49,479 nt of DNA. Origin: Collinsella sp. GTDB taxonomy: Bacteria; Actinomycetota; Coriobacteriia; Coriobacteriales; Coriobacteriaceae. The first letter of the stretch is position 1; each line of letters starts with the position of its first letter. The stretch covers positions 1 to 49,479 of the forward strand of contig DXMF01000043.1 of the NCBI GenBank assembly GCA_019414345.1, in the 5' to 3' direction. Positions 24,478-32,694 of this stretch are shown here, in pieces. The notes beneath the pieces were generated by a model. The model saw only the letters and a program-made list of their open reading frames with translations, was not told where the DNA came from and made no database searches. The position numbers were made by a program, and so were the translations under genes.

Positions 24478-25719
24478 CTACGCCTGCGCCATCGCCCTCT
24501 TGCGTTCCCAGCGAGCCAACTTAATCGTCACCAGCGTAAGCACCCAGGCCACAAGCGAGAACGCGGCACCCACTGCGCCTACATATGCAATGCCAACGCT
24601 GCTTACCACGGCGCCGCCCACTGCGGTGCCAAACGAGATGCCGACGTTAAACGCCATGGGCTCAACCGAACTTGCGAGTACCATCGACTTGGGATGGCGG
24701 CTGCGTGCCACGTCCATAAAGTGCGTGATGCACGACACCGAGAACAGGTACATGAGCAGCGCCAGGCTAAAGACAAAGACCAGCGCGAGCGGCATGGTGC
24801 CGCCCACAGCAAACAGTCCGAGTAACGCTGCAGCCTGCAGCACAAACGTCACGAGTAGCGCCTTCATGCCAAAGCGCGCATCGATCCATCCGCCCAGGAT
24901 GTTCGAGATCAGGCAGAACACGCCGTAGGCCATGAGCGTGGTACTGGCTTCGACCGTGCCCATGCCCAGCACCTGCTCAAGATAAGGCGTCACGTAGCCG
25001 TAGAAAACGTAGACCGACCCCACGCCAAACAAAAAGATGAGCATGCCGGTGATGATGCTCGGCTCGCGTAGCAGACCCGCCTGCTCGCGAAAAGTGGCGG
25101 GCTCGTCGGTTTGCCCAGCGCGCGGCATAAACGCCACGAGCGCTCCGCAGATCAGAACGGCAAAGGCCAGCGTGCCGTACATGGCCACGTGCCAATCGAG
25201 CGTGTCGGCCACAAACTTGCCGATCGAAGTGACAAAGACCATTGCCACGGAAAACGCACCATATACCACCGAGATGGCAAGCGAAGTTTGCTGCGGAGAC
25301 AGAAGCTCGGGGATGTACGTCACGCCCACGGCGAGCAGTGCGCCCGAGACGGAGCCCAGGATGATGCGCGAGATGAACAGCACCTGGAAGTTGGGCGCCA
25401 ACGCCATGACCAGGTTGCCGAGCACAAAGACGATGCTGTAGCACACGAGCAGCTGGTAGCGGCGAAAACGCCCCGTGCTGAGCGCGAGCACCGGCGTCGA
25501 GATAGCGTAGATCAGTGCGAACACGCTAATAAGTTGGCCTGCGGTGGCAAGCGATACGCCGAGTTCCGTCGCTAGGTCGCTTTCGATGCCGATGACCACG
25601 AACTCGGAGCAGCCGAGCGAGAATCCCAACAGCACGAGCAGCGCCAGGCAAAGATTGGTGCGCGCGGGGGAGAGCGCGGCGGCGGTTGACTTACTTTTTG
25701 GCGTGGTTGCGGCGGTCAA
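24478..25719 (-). CDS. MFS transporter (sugar-efflux/AraJ-like)
   Basis: 413 aa if started at the TTG at 25719 (GGAG 8 nt upstream); a GTG at 25728 is a possible alternative, and the longer frame to 25806 runs through the palindrome at 25776 and is rejected. Twelve membrane segments; the first half starts LCLALLVLLGFSLGCSEFVV, followed by GIESDLATELGVSLATAGQL, the pattern of drug- and sugar-efflux MFS proteins of the SotB/AraJ group. Export of a sugar or drug is plausible. First gene of a two-gene unit with the phosphatase. Confidence 0.85.
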   Translation of the reverse strand: MTAATTPKSKSTAAALSPARTNLCLALLVLLGFSLGCSEFVVIGIESDLATELGVSLATAGQLISVFALIYAISTPVLALSTGRFRRYQLLVCYSIVFVLGNLVMALAPNFQVLFISRIILGSVSGALLAVGVTYIPELLSPQQTSLAISVVYGAFSVAMVFVTSIGKFVADTLDWHVAMYGTLAFAVLICGALVAFMPRAGQTDEPATFREQAGLLREPSIITGMLIFLFGVGSVYVFYGYVTPYLEQVLGMGTVEASTTLMAYGVFCLISNILGGWIDARFGMKALLVTFVLQAAALLGLFAVGGTMPLALVFVFSLALLMYLFSVSCITHFMDVARSRHPKSMVLASSVEPMAFNVGISFGTAVGGAVVSSVGIAYVGAVGAAFSLVAWVLTLVTIKLARWERKRAMAQA

Positions 25720-25775
25720 GGTTGTCACTCCAATGTCGCGTGAATAAGCGGGATTCAATCCCTGCAACTCTAACA

Positions 25776-25810
25776 GAATGTGACAAAGGGACAGTCTCTT
25801 TGTCACATTC
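25776..25810. repeat. GACAAAGGG palindrome, copy 4
   Basis: GAATGTGACAAAGGGAC (25776-25792), a central A, and GTCTCTTTGTCACATTC (25794-25810), with one G-U mismatch. Unlike the other copies it sits between two divergent genes, 57 bp upstream of the MFS start. Confidence 0.85.
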
Positions 25811-25828
25811 GCGGCGTGGCTGCCGCCT

Positions 25829-25893
25829 AAACCGTCACAACATTCGATGAAAATCTCGAAAACGAGGAAAAACGTCGAATGTTGTGACGGTTT
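25829..25893. repeat. 19-bp-arm palindrome upstream of the acidic membrane protein
   Basis: AAACCGTCACAACATTCGA (25829-25847) and its exact complement (25875-25893) around a 27-nt interior that folds again as CTCGAAAACGAG. It lies 86 bp before the next ATG. Sequence unrelated to the GACAAAGGG family beside it. Confidence 0.8.
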
Positions 25894-25979
25894 TCGTGTC
25901 CGGCGCGGGTGAGCTTCGGTGCCGTCTGGGGGTATAAGACTAGCGAGTGTTTATTTGCGAGGCCTAAGGGGCGCCCCGT

Positions 25980-26849
25980 ATGGATATCGATAACTTTGAA
26001 TGGTGGTATAGCGAGGGCGAGGCTCCGGACGAGGAGTGGGACGAGCCCGCGTCGCGTGACGTGTCGAGCGACGAGGACGAGACCGGCAACGATGCCGCTG
26101 TCGAGCCTGATGCCGCCTCCGATGCCGCCGAGCCCCTGACCTTTGAGCAGGCTTGGGCCCAAGCCGAGGCCGATGAGGCTAAGGCCGATGCCACGGCCAC
26201 ACTCGGTGAGCCGGCGGACATGTCCATCTCGCCGGCAAAGATCCCGCAGCCGCGTCACACCATCGACCCCGACAGCACGGCATCCTTCAGCATTCTCGAC
26301 GTGCCCGCGCAAGGCGCCCAGGCGCCTGCGCCCACACATCGCCCCGACCTGGCTCGTGAGGAAGACGCGGGCCGCCGTTCTCCGCTCGGCCCCATCCTCA
26401 TCGCCTTCATGGCCGGCGTTATCGCCTGCTCGGCAATCGGTAGCGTTTGGAGCCATGTCGAGCAGCAGCGTCAAGACGCCGCCAAGGTCGAGATGTCTGT
26501 CGAGCAATCGCTCAGCCGCACGCGCTCGGTACATGTGTCGGTCGAGGTCAAGGACGGCGCGATGTGGGACACCGCGCGTGGCGACAGCCAAATGCTCATC
26601 CACATCGTGGGGCGTACGCTCAAAGGGCAGACGATTGACGAGTATCAATACGTCAATTCCGCTGGTGACGGCATCGAGCTCAAGCCCGGCGACTACGAGC
26701 TCACCGTCGACGAACCGCCCGTCGCCACCGACGGCACGCGCTTCCGCGCCTCAAAGCGCATGGTTCCCGTGAGCTTTAACTCGCAGGCGCCCGATACGGT
26801 CGATAGCACTCCGCAGGGCGGGTTTGACCTTTACGCTATTGCTCAATAA
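25980..26849 (+). CDS. Acidic single-pass membrane protein of unknown function
   Basis: 289 aa; AAGGGG lies 8 nt before the ATG. Residues 1-130 are strongly acidic, Ala/Glu/Asp/Pro-rich and probably disordered. One membrane helix at about 136-157 (PLGPILIAFMAGVIACSAIG) follows basic RR, giving an inside-N, outside-C topology. The outer part has VHVSVEVKDGAMWDTARGDS, then GDYELTVDEPPVATDGTRFR, with the look of a small beta-sandwich. A weak TATAAG at 25933-25938 could be its -10. I do not recognise the family. Next to an aldose epimerase, but no clear functional link. Confidence 0.75.
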   Translation: MDIDNFEWWYSEGEAPDEEWDEPASRDVSSDEDETGNDAAVEPDAASDAAEPLTFEQAWAQAEADEAKADATATLGEPADMSISPAKIPQPRHTIDPDSTASFSILDVPAQGAQAPAPTHRPDLAREEDAGRRSPLGPILIAFMAGVIACSAIGSVWSHVEQQRQDAAKVEMSVEQSLSRTRSVHVSVEVKDGAMWDTARGDSQMLIHIVGRTLKGQTIDEYQYVNSAGDGIELKPGDYELTVDEPPVATDGTRFRASKRMVPVSFNSQAPDTVDSTPQGGFDLYAIAQ

Positions 26850-26885
26850 CTGCGCCTGTCGCTCAACCCCGCCGCCAAGAGTGGG

Positions 26886-26908
26886 ACAATAGCCCTCGAC
26901 ACTATTGT
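26886..26908. promoter_or_regulatory. Inverted repeat before the aldose epimerase gene
   Basis: ACAATAG (26886-26892) and CTATTGT (26902-26908) with a 9-nt spacer, ending 20 nt before the ATG. Possible operator or promoter element; no further support. Confidence 0.3.
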
Positions 26909-26928
26909 TTACTTTTGGAGGAAGTAGC

Positions 26929-27822
26929 ATGTCTACCGTCACTACCATCAAGCGCGGCAGCCTCACCGCGGCCATCGATTCCATGGGCGCCCAGCTCACG
27001 AGCCTTGCCCTCAACGGCAACGAGTATCTGTGGCAGGGCGACCCCGCCTTTTGGGGCAAGCATGCGCCCATCCTGTTCCCCATTGTGGGCTCGCTGCGCA
27101 ACAACACGGCGACGTCTGCGGCTGGCACCTGCGAGATGCCGCGCCACGGCCTCGCGCGCATCGTCGAGCACAAGCTGGTCGAGGTTTCGGAGGACGGCTC
27201 CTCGGTAACGTACGAGATCACCGACACGCTCGAGTCGCTCAAGGCCTTTCCGTTCCACTTTAAGCTCAACATGACCTATGCCCTGACTGGTGACGCCACA
27301 CTTACCCAGACCTTTGCCGTCACCAATACCGGCGACGTGGACCTGCCGTTCTCGGTGGGCGGCCACCCCGCATTTAACGTACCTGCTCCCGGTGCCGAGG
27401 ACGAGGCGTTCGAGGATTACGAGCTGGCATTTACCGAGGCTTGGACCAACGAGGCCCCCATCATCACGCCCGATGGCCTCATGACGTTCGAGGGTAGCTA
27501 CAAGGCTCCCGATAACTCGGACGTGCTGCCCATCACGCACCGCAGCTTCGATAACGACGCCATCATGTTCACCGATACCCCGGGCTCCACGCTCACGCTG
27601 CGCGGCCGCAAGTCGGGCCACGGCGTCAAGATCGACTTTGAGGGCTTTAAGTACATCGGCGTGTGGTCTGCCGCCAACGACGCCCCGTTTGTGGCGCTCG
27701 AGCCTTGGACCGGTCACACCACCATGTCCACCGAGGACGACGTCTTTGAGCACAAGGTCAACACCATCACCTTGGCCCCCGGCGCTACCGATAAACGCAG
27801 CTTTAGCGTCACCTTGCTCTAG
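26929..27822 (+). CDS. Aldose 1-epimerase family protein (LacX-like)
   Basis: 297 aa from the ATG at 26929 with GGAGGAAG upstream. Galactose-mutarotase-like fold: LSLNGNEYLW-type start (ALNGNEYLWQGDPAFW), PILFPIVGSLRNN, CEMPRHGLAR (catalytic His candidate), VGGHPAFNVP and the late acid in FVALEPWTGH. It interconverts alpha and beta anomers of hexoses. The shorter LacX/YeaD-like group acts on sugars or sugar phosphates. It is monocistronic, ending in the ~120-bp nested repeat element. Confidence 0.88.
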   Translation: MSTVTTIKRGSLTAAIDSMGAQLTSLALNGNEYLWQGDPAFWGKHAPILFPIVGSLRNNTATSAAGTCEMPRHGLARIVEHKLVEVSEDGSSVTYEITDTLESLKAFPFHFKLNMTYALTGDATLTQTFAVTNTGDVDLPFSVGGHPAFNVPAPGAEDEAFEDYELAFTEAWTNEAPIITPDGLMTFEGSYKAPDNSDVLPITHRSFDNDAIMFTDTPGSTLTLRGRKSGHGVKIDFEGFKYIGVWSAANDAPFVALEPWTGHTTMSTEDDVFEHKVNTITLAPGATDKRSFSVTLL

Positions 27823-27852
27823 AGGTTCCGCCGCTCGGTCGATGCTGCGTGC

Positions 27853-27943
27853 CGTCCAGAGCGATAATTTGTCATTCAAAAGGCAAGGCATAGACCTTCT
27901 GGTCATGCCTTGTCTTTTTCATGCCACTTGTTCGCTCTGGACG
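27853..27943. repeat. Nested hairpin element, copy A
   Basis: Outer arms CGTCCAGAGCGA (27853-27864) and TCGCTCTGGACG (27932-27943); inner stem 27878-27896 with 27901-27919 around TTCT, ending CTTTTT, so the inner part is terminator-like. The segment 27890-27906 (ATAGACCTTCTGGTCAT) is the reverse complement of the matching segment of copy B at 33811-33896. ACGTCCCCAATGACTA, part of the GGGACGTTC element, follows at 27971-27986. Confidence 0.85.
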
Positions 27944-28085
27944 TCGCTCGCCGGCATTGCCAAAACATCGACGTCCCCAATGACTACCATGTGTCTATTA
28001 ATTTTTCGAGCTTGTGCTGCACTGCTGGTCGCTGGCGTATATCCTGTTAAGTCGTCAGCATACGATTCAACAGGGAAGGCAGATT

Positions 28086-29012
28086 ATGCATTCTCCCCAT
28101 CAACGCGACGCGCATCCACAGCCGGTGTGCAGTCGTCGCATCTTCTTGGGTAGCGCTCTCGCTGCGAGCGCTTCTGTCGTCGTCGGCGCACTTGCCGGCT
28201 GCCAGCGTCCCTCCACGCTGGAAGTAGTTCAGCCCACGACGGGCGGCGGTCGCGATGACCTGTCCGATTCCGTTATCGGCAAGGATAAGATCCGCATCGG
28301 CATGGAGGCGGCCTACGCTCCGTACAACTGGCAGGTTTCCGAGCCCAGCGAGTTCACGATCCCCATCGACAACGTGCAGGGCGCCTATGCCGATGGCTAC
28401 GACGTGCAGATCGCCAAGATCGTCTGCAAGGCTCTCGGCGGCGAGCCCGTTGCCGTCAAGCAGAGCTTCTCGGGCCTTATCGACTCGCTCAATAACGGCC
28501 AGATTGACCTCATCATCGCCGGCATGAGCGCCACGCCCGAGCGCGAGGAGTCCGTCGGCTTTTCCGACCCGTACTTCATTGGCTACTTTGGCCTGTTCGT
28601 AAAAGAGGGCTCGCCCTACCAAAACGCCACCAAGCTCAGCGACTTCAGCGGTGCCACGGTGCTCGGCCAAAAGGACACCATGCTCGATACCGTCATCGAC
28701 GAGATTCCGGGCGTTGTGCACAAGAACCCGGTCGATTCGGTCCCCACGGTGTTCTCGAATCTGCTGCAGGGCACGTGCGACGCCGTGACCTACAACACGG
28801 AGAACGAAAAGGGCTATATGGCCCAAAATCCCGGTATCGTCCCCATCCACTTTGCCGAGGGCGAGGGCTTTAAGCAGGAGGTCACGGCAAATGTCGGTTG
28901 CCGCAAGGGCTCGGACAAACTGCTTAAGCTCATCGACAAGACACTCAAGGGCATTAGCCAAGAGGAGCGCGACCAAATGTGGGACGCGTGCCTCGACCGT
29001 CAGCCGGCATAG
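28086..29012 (+). CDS. Polar amino-acid ABC transporter, substrate-binding lipoprotein
   Basis: 308 aa from the ATG at 28086 (GGGAAGG upstream). The N terminus is a twin-arginine-like signal (SRRIFLGSALAAS, Arg 17-18) ending in a lipobox LAGC with lipid-bearing Cys39, so it should be membrane-anchored. The mature part is a family 3 solute-binding protein (DKIRIGMEAAYAPYNWQ, GYDVQIAKIVCKAL, NGQIDLIIAGMSATPEREES). It captures an amino acid and delivers it to the permease encoded 9 bp downstream. Confidence 0.92.
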   Translation: MHSPHQRDAHPQPVCSRRIFLGSALAASASVVVGALAGCQRPSTLEVVQPTTGGGRDDLSDSVIGKDKIRIGMEAAYAPYNWQVSEPSEFTIPIDNVQGAYADGYDVQIAKIVCKALGGEPVAVKQSFSGLIDSLNNGQIDLIIAGMSATPEREESVGFSDPYFIGYFGLFVKEGSPYQNATKLSDFSGATVLGQKDTMLDTVIDEIPGVVHKNPVDSVPTVFSNLLQGTCDAVTYNTENEKGYMAQNPGIVPIHFAEGEGFKQEVTANVGCRKGSDKLLKLIDKTLKGISQEERDQMWDACLDRQPA

Positions 29013-29021
29013 GGAGGCAGC

Positions 29022-30170
29022 ATGAAAGCCATCAACCGTCTGGCCTCCTTTATCAAGGCCGACCACCGTTATGTATACCTGGGCACGAGCGTCATCGCGG
29101 CGCTCGGCCTGGCGTTTAGCCAGCGCAACCCCACACCGCTGAGCTTCTTAGCCCCCACCGGTATCTTCCAGGATTGCCTTTGGGCGATTCTTTGGGCCTG
29201 GATTGTCGTGTCGGCAGCGGCGCTTGTCACCAAGCTTATGCGCTGGAGTGACTATCGCGAAAAGTCGCCGTTCGCATCCGAGCGTTTCCGCCGCGGCGCG
29301 CGCCTGGGTAGCTATGTTGTGGTCGCTATCGCGGCGATCTTCTTTATCGACCGCTGCGTCATGTCGTTTATCGACCTGGTGCAGGTGAGCATTGTCTCGG
29401 ATTCCAACCCCAGCGACTTTTTGTCGAGCCTGGTCTACATGACCTACAAGAGTGGCGACTTCTTTATCCGCGGTATCGAGATCACCATCGCGCTTGCGAC
29501 CTTCGGTACCGTCATCGCATTCTTCCTGGCGCTGCTCTTTGTGTTCCTGCGTATTCAGACCTTTGACCGCGTGGACAACGACCTGGTGCGCTTCTTTAAG
29601 AGTATCGGCCGCGGCTTTGCGACCATCTACTCCACCATCGTGCGCGGCACGCCCATGATGGTCCAGGGCCTGCTCATCTATTACGCGGGCTTTACCGTTT
29701 TGCGCGGCATGGGCTTCGAGACCGCTCAGGCCAACCAGATCTGGAGTACCTTCACCGCCGGCTTCGTCACCATCTCGCTCAACTCCACCGCCTACATGAT
29801 GGAGGTCCTGCGCGGCGGCATCGAGTCCATCGATCCCGGCCAGGCCGAGGCAGCGCGCTCGCTGGGCCTGTCGCAGTGGCAGGCCATGCGCAAAGTCGTG
29901 TTCCCCCAAGGCATTAAAAACGCGATTCCGGCGCTCACCAACGAGCTCATCATCAACATTAAGGACTCGTCGGTGCTCTCGGTCATCGGCGTGTTCGACC
30001 TTATGTACGCTACTACCACGGTCGCCGGCGTGTACTACCGCCAGATGGAGGTCTACTGCGTGGCGCTCGTGGTCTACCTGATCCTGACACTCGTGGCGAG
30101 CCGCCTGCTCGAAGCCTTTGGCAAAAAGCTGGGCGCCGAGGCCCCTGCCACGCTGCCCAGCTCCAACTAG
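29022..30170 (+). CDS. Polar amino-acid ABC transporter permease with long N-terminal membrane extension
   Basis: 382 aa, against about 220 for typical HisM/GlnP permeases. The last ~220 residues carry the normal permease: first membrane segment near residue 150 (GIEITIALATFGTVIAFFLA) and the EAA motif EAARSLGLSQWQAMRKVVFP. The first ~145 residues add about three extra membrane helices (residues 18-35, 45-65, 90-110) and are not part of the standard fold. Stop-to-start distance to the ATPase gene is 22 bp. Confidence 0.9.
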   Translation: MKAINRLASFIKADHRYVYLGTSVIAALGLAFSQRNPTPLSFLAPTGIFQDCLWAILWAWIVVSAAALVTKLMRWSDYREKSPFASERFRRGARLGSYVVVAIAAIFFIDRCVMSFIDLVQVSIVSDSNPSDFLSSLVYMTYKSGDFFIRGIEITIALATFGTVIAFFLALLFVFLRIQTFDRVDNDLVRFFKSIGRGFATIYSTIVRGTPMMVQGLLIYYAGFTVLRGMGFETAQANQIWSTFTAGFVTISLNSTAYMMEVLRGGIESIDPGQAEAARSLGLSQWQAMRKVVFPQGIKNAIPALTNELIINIKDSSVLSVIGVFDLMYATTTVAGVYYRQMEVYCVALVVYLILTLVASRLLEAFGKKLGAEAPATLPSSN

Positions 30171-30192
30171 GCGCAAGACGAGGAGAATCATC

Positions 30193-30978
30193 ATGGCAGA
30201 TACCGCCACTACCGGCACTGCGGCAGCCGTGCAAAACCAAGAGCCGCTTATCCGCGTCGAGGGCCTGCGCAAGAGCTTTGGCTCACTCGAGGTACTCAAG
30301 GGCATCGACCTGTCCGTCAATTCCGGTGAGGTTGTCACCATCATCGGCGCCTCGGGCTCGGGCAAATCGACCTTCCTGCGCTGCCTCAACCTGCTCGAGA
30401 CCCCGGACGCGGGCCACATCTGGTTCCACGGCCAGGACCTCACGGCCGAGCGCTGCAACATCAACAAATTGCGCGAGGACATCGGCATGGTGTTCCAGGG
30501 CTTTAACCTGTTCAACAACATGGATGTGCTCGACAACTGCACGCTCGCGCCCGTCACGCTCAAAAAGATGAGCAAGGCCGAGGCCGAGAAGGTCGCGATG
30601 GAGCATCTGACGAGCGTGGGACTCGAAAAGTTCGCGCACGCCGCCGTTGGCCGCCTGTCCGGTGGTCAAAAACAGCGCGTGGCCATCGCTCGTGCCCTAT
30701 GTATGAATCCGCAGATCATGCTGTTCGACGAGCCGACCTCCGCGCTCGACCCCGAGATCGTGGGCGAGGTGCTCGAGGTCATGCGCAAGCTCGCCGCCGA
30801 CGGCATGACCATGGTCGTCGTCACGCACGAGATGGCCTTTGCCCGCACGGTGTCCGACCGCGTGGTCTTTATGGACAAGGGCGTGGTGCTCGAGGATGCC
30901 GCGCCGGCCGAGCTCTTCGGCAACCCCAAACACCAGCGCACTCGTGAGTTCCTCTCTCGCTATCTCGAGGACAAATAA
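30193..30978 (+). CDS. Polar amino-acid ABC transporter ATP-binding protein
   Basis: 261 aa from the ATG at 30193, after GAGGAGAATCATC. Walker A GASGSGKST (52-60), Q-loop in MVFQGFNLFNN, signature LSGGQKQR, Walker B IMLFDEPTSALD and His-loop VVTHEMAF are all intact. It energises uptake through the permease and lipoprotein before it. Third gene of the importer operon. Confidence 0.95.
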   Translation: MADTATTGTAAAVQNQEPLIRVEGLRKSFGSLEVLKGIDLSVNSGEVVTIIGASGSGKSTFLRCLNLLETPDAGHIWFHGQDLTAERCNINKLREDIGMVFQGFNLFNNMDVLDNCTLAPVTLKKMSKAEAEKVAMEHLTSVGLEKFAHAAVGRLSGGQKQRVAIARALCMNPQIMLFDEPTSALDPEIVGEVLEVMRKLAADGMTMVVVTHEMAFARTVSDRVVFMDKGVVLEDAAPAELFGNPKHQRTREFLSRYLEDK

Positions 30979-30983
30979 CCGAC

Positions 30984-31026
30984 CGCAAATGTTTGCGTGG
31001 CAGGGCCGCTCCGGTGGGGCGGCCCT
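30984..31026 (+). terminator. Two short hairpins after the importer operon
   Basis: CGCAAA-TG-TTTGCG at 30984-30997 and AGGGCCGC/GCGGCCCT at 31002-31009/31019-31026. Neither is followed by a T-run, so read-through into the peptidase gene is possible. Confidence 0.35.
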
Positions 31027-31050
31027 CGTCATCACAATCGAAAGGATGTC

Positions 31051-32466
31051 ATGGCCGAGGTTTGGCGCTTCTTTGCGCATGAGGACGATTTTGCCGATTT
31101 GGACGAAACTGGCGCGTGCGAGCGCTTGGGCCGCGTGCTGTCATTTCCGACCATCTCGAGTATGGATGCCGAGGCGGTGGACTGGCAGCCGTTCGACGAC
31201 CTGCGCGCCTATATGCAGCAGGCGTGGCCGCGCGTGTTCGCGGCGGGCGAGGTCGACCTTATCGACCATTCGCTATTGGTGACGCTTAGCGGTTCCGACC
31301 CTGACCTCAAGCCCATTATGCTCATGGGCCACATGGACGTGGTTCCCGTGGTGCCGGGTACCGAGGCCGACTGGACGCACGACCCCTTTAGCGGGCACGT
31401 GGACGACACCTACATCTGGGGCCGTGGAGCGATCGACATGAAGGACCAGGTCGCAGGCATTCTCGAGGCTGTCGAGTATGCGCTGGCGCACGGTTGGCAG
31501 CACGAGCGGACGCTGCTCCTGGCCTTTGGCCAGGACGAGGAGACGACGCAGTGCGGCGCAGGCGCCATCGGCCGCGCGCTCGAGGAGCGCGGTGTTGAGC
31601 TCGAGTTCCTGATCGACGAGGGCGACTACCGCATCGTTTCGGATGCCGAGTACAGCGCGGGCGAGGGTTGGCTCATGCACGCCGACCTCGCGGAGAAGGG
31701 CTATGCCGACATTGTGCTCAAGACAAAGAGCGCGGGTGGACATTCTTCCAACCCCTACGGCGGCACGTCGCTCGAGGTGCTGAGCCGTGCCATCACCGCA
31801 ATCTGCGATATCGAGTGGCCGACGCGCGTCACGGACCTGCTTGCCGCACAGCTCGTCGAGCTGGGGCTTTACACGGCCGATGAAATTGCCGCCAACGGGG
31901 GCGCCATTGTCCGCGATTGCCTCGCCAGCAAGAAGCTCTATCCGCTCGTGACCACCACCTGCGCGCCCACGCAGGTCGAGGGTGGCAGCACCGGCGCCAA
32001 CGTAATGCCGCAGGATATGTGGGCCAATATCAATTTCCGTATGCTCGAGGGCACGAGCGTGGCCGATGTCGTGGCCCGCTGCCGCGTCGCCGTTGCCGAG
32101 GCGGGGCTCGCCGACCGTGTCGAGGTCGAGCTCGGCCCCGGCAGCTCCGAACCCTCGCCGTCTCCGCGCATCGGCGGACCGGGACTCGAGGCGGTTCGCT
32201 CCATCGCCGCCCGCTATTTCCGTGATCCAAAGGGGACGGAGGAAAACGGATCATCCGAGCCGTTGGCGATTGTCCCCTCGACCGTGATCGGCGCGACCGA
32301 CGCTGCCAACTACCAGCGCATTTGCTCCGAGTGCATTCGCTTCTCGGCCTTTGTGGTCGACGATGACGAGTGCGATCGCGGCGTCCACGGCACCAACGAG
32401 CGCATTACCCGCCGCGCCTACCTCCAGGGTGTCCGCTTCCTCGTCGCCCTGATCCATACGCTTTAG
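31051..32466 (+). CDS. M20-family metallopeptidase
   Basis: 471 aa from the ATG at 31051, after GAAAGGATGTC; the 18-residue upstream extension has no ribosome site. Metal-binding motifs: GHMDVVP (H94, D96), GAIDMKD (D129) and FGQDEET (Glu163/164), with the GGHSSNPYGG substrate loop and a C-terminal HGTNE. These are features of dipeptidases/aminoacylases in this family. Coming right after an amino-acid importer, it probably releases amino acids from imported peptides or N-acyl derivatives. The stop codon's last base is the first base of a GACAAAGGG palindrome. Confidence 0.9.
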   Translation: MAEVWRFFAHEDDFADLDETGACERLGRVLSFPTISSMDAEAVDWQPFDDLRAYMQQAWPRVFAAGEVDLIDHSLLVTLSGSDPDLKPIMLMGHMDVVPVVPGTEADWTHDPFSGHVDDTYIWGRGAIDMKDQVAGILEAVEYALAHGWQHERTLLLAFGQDEETTQCGAGAIGRALEERGVELEFLIDEGDYRIVSDAEYSAGEGWLMHADLAEKGYADIVLKTKSAGGHSSNPYGGTSLEVLSRAITAICDIEWPTRVTDLLAAQLVELGLYTADEIAANGGAIVRDCLASKKLYPLVTTTCAPTQVEGGSTGANVMPQDMWANINFRMLEGTSVADVVARCRVAVAEAGLADRVEVELGPGSSEPSPSPRIGGPGLEAVRSIAARYFRDPKGTEENGSSEPLAIVPSTVIGATDAANYQRICSECIRFSAFVVDDDECDRGVHGTNERITRRAYLQGVRFLVALIHTL

Positions 32467-32500
32467 AATCCGACAAAGGGACTGTCCCTTTGTCGGATTC
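32466..32500. repeat. GACAAAGGG palindrome, copy 5
   Basis: GAATCCGACAAAGGGAC (32466-32482), T, and the exact complement (32484-32500). It begins on the last base of the M20 peptidase stop. CCG replaces the GTG of other copies with the paired change on the far arm. Confidence 0.9.
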
Positions 32501-32694
32501 CGTGCGGGTTATATGCAGGTTTGCCTGCGCACGCTATCATATATGGGTTAGACCGCAACTATGTACCCCATACGCGAAGGGATGCGCATGTATCTGAAGA
32601 TCGACATGCTCTAGCTGGACTTACCCCCGCAGCGGCGCCCCGCGCCCCATCAATTCTGCCGATTTTCGCCTTCACGCATATAAAGGAGTCCGTC

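Noticed and set aside
27878..27906. Minus-strand frames beginning MTRRSMP/MPRLLNDKLSLW at 27906 and 33846 read as conserved small proteins
   Set aside because: They are translations of the nested hairpin repeat, so their similarity comes from the DNA repeat, and they overlap real genes antisense.
32582..32614. Ten-codon leader peptide (MRMYLKIDML) upstream of prfA
   Set aside because: Too short to support, no terminator/antiterminator pair follows, and the codons show no regulatory run.
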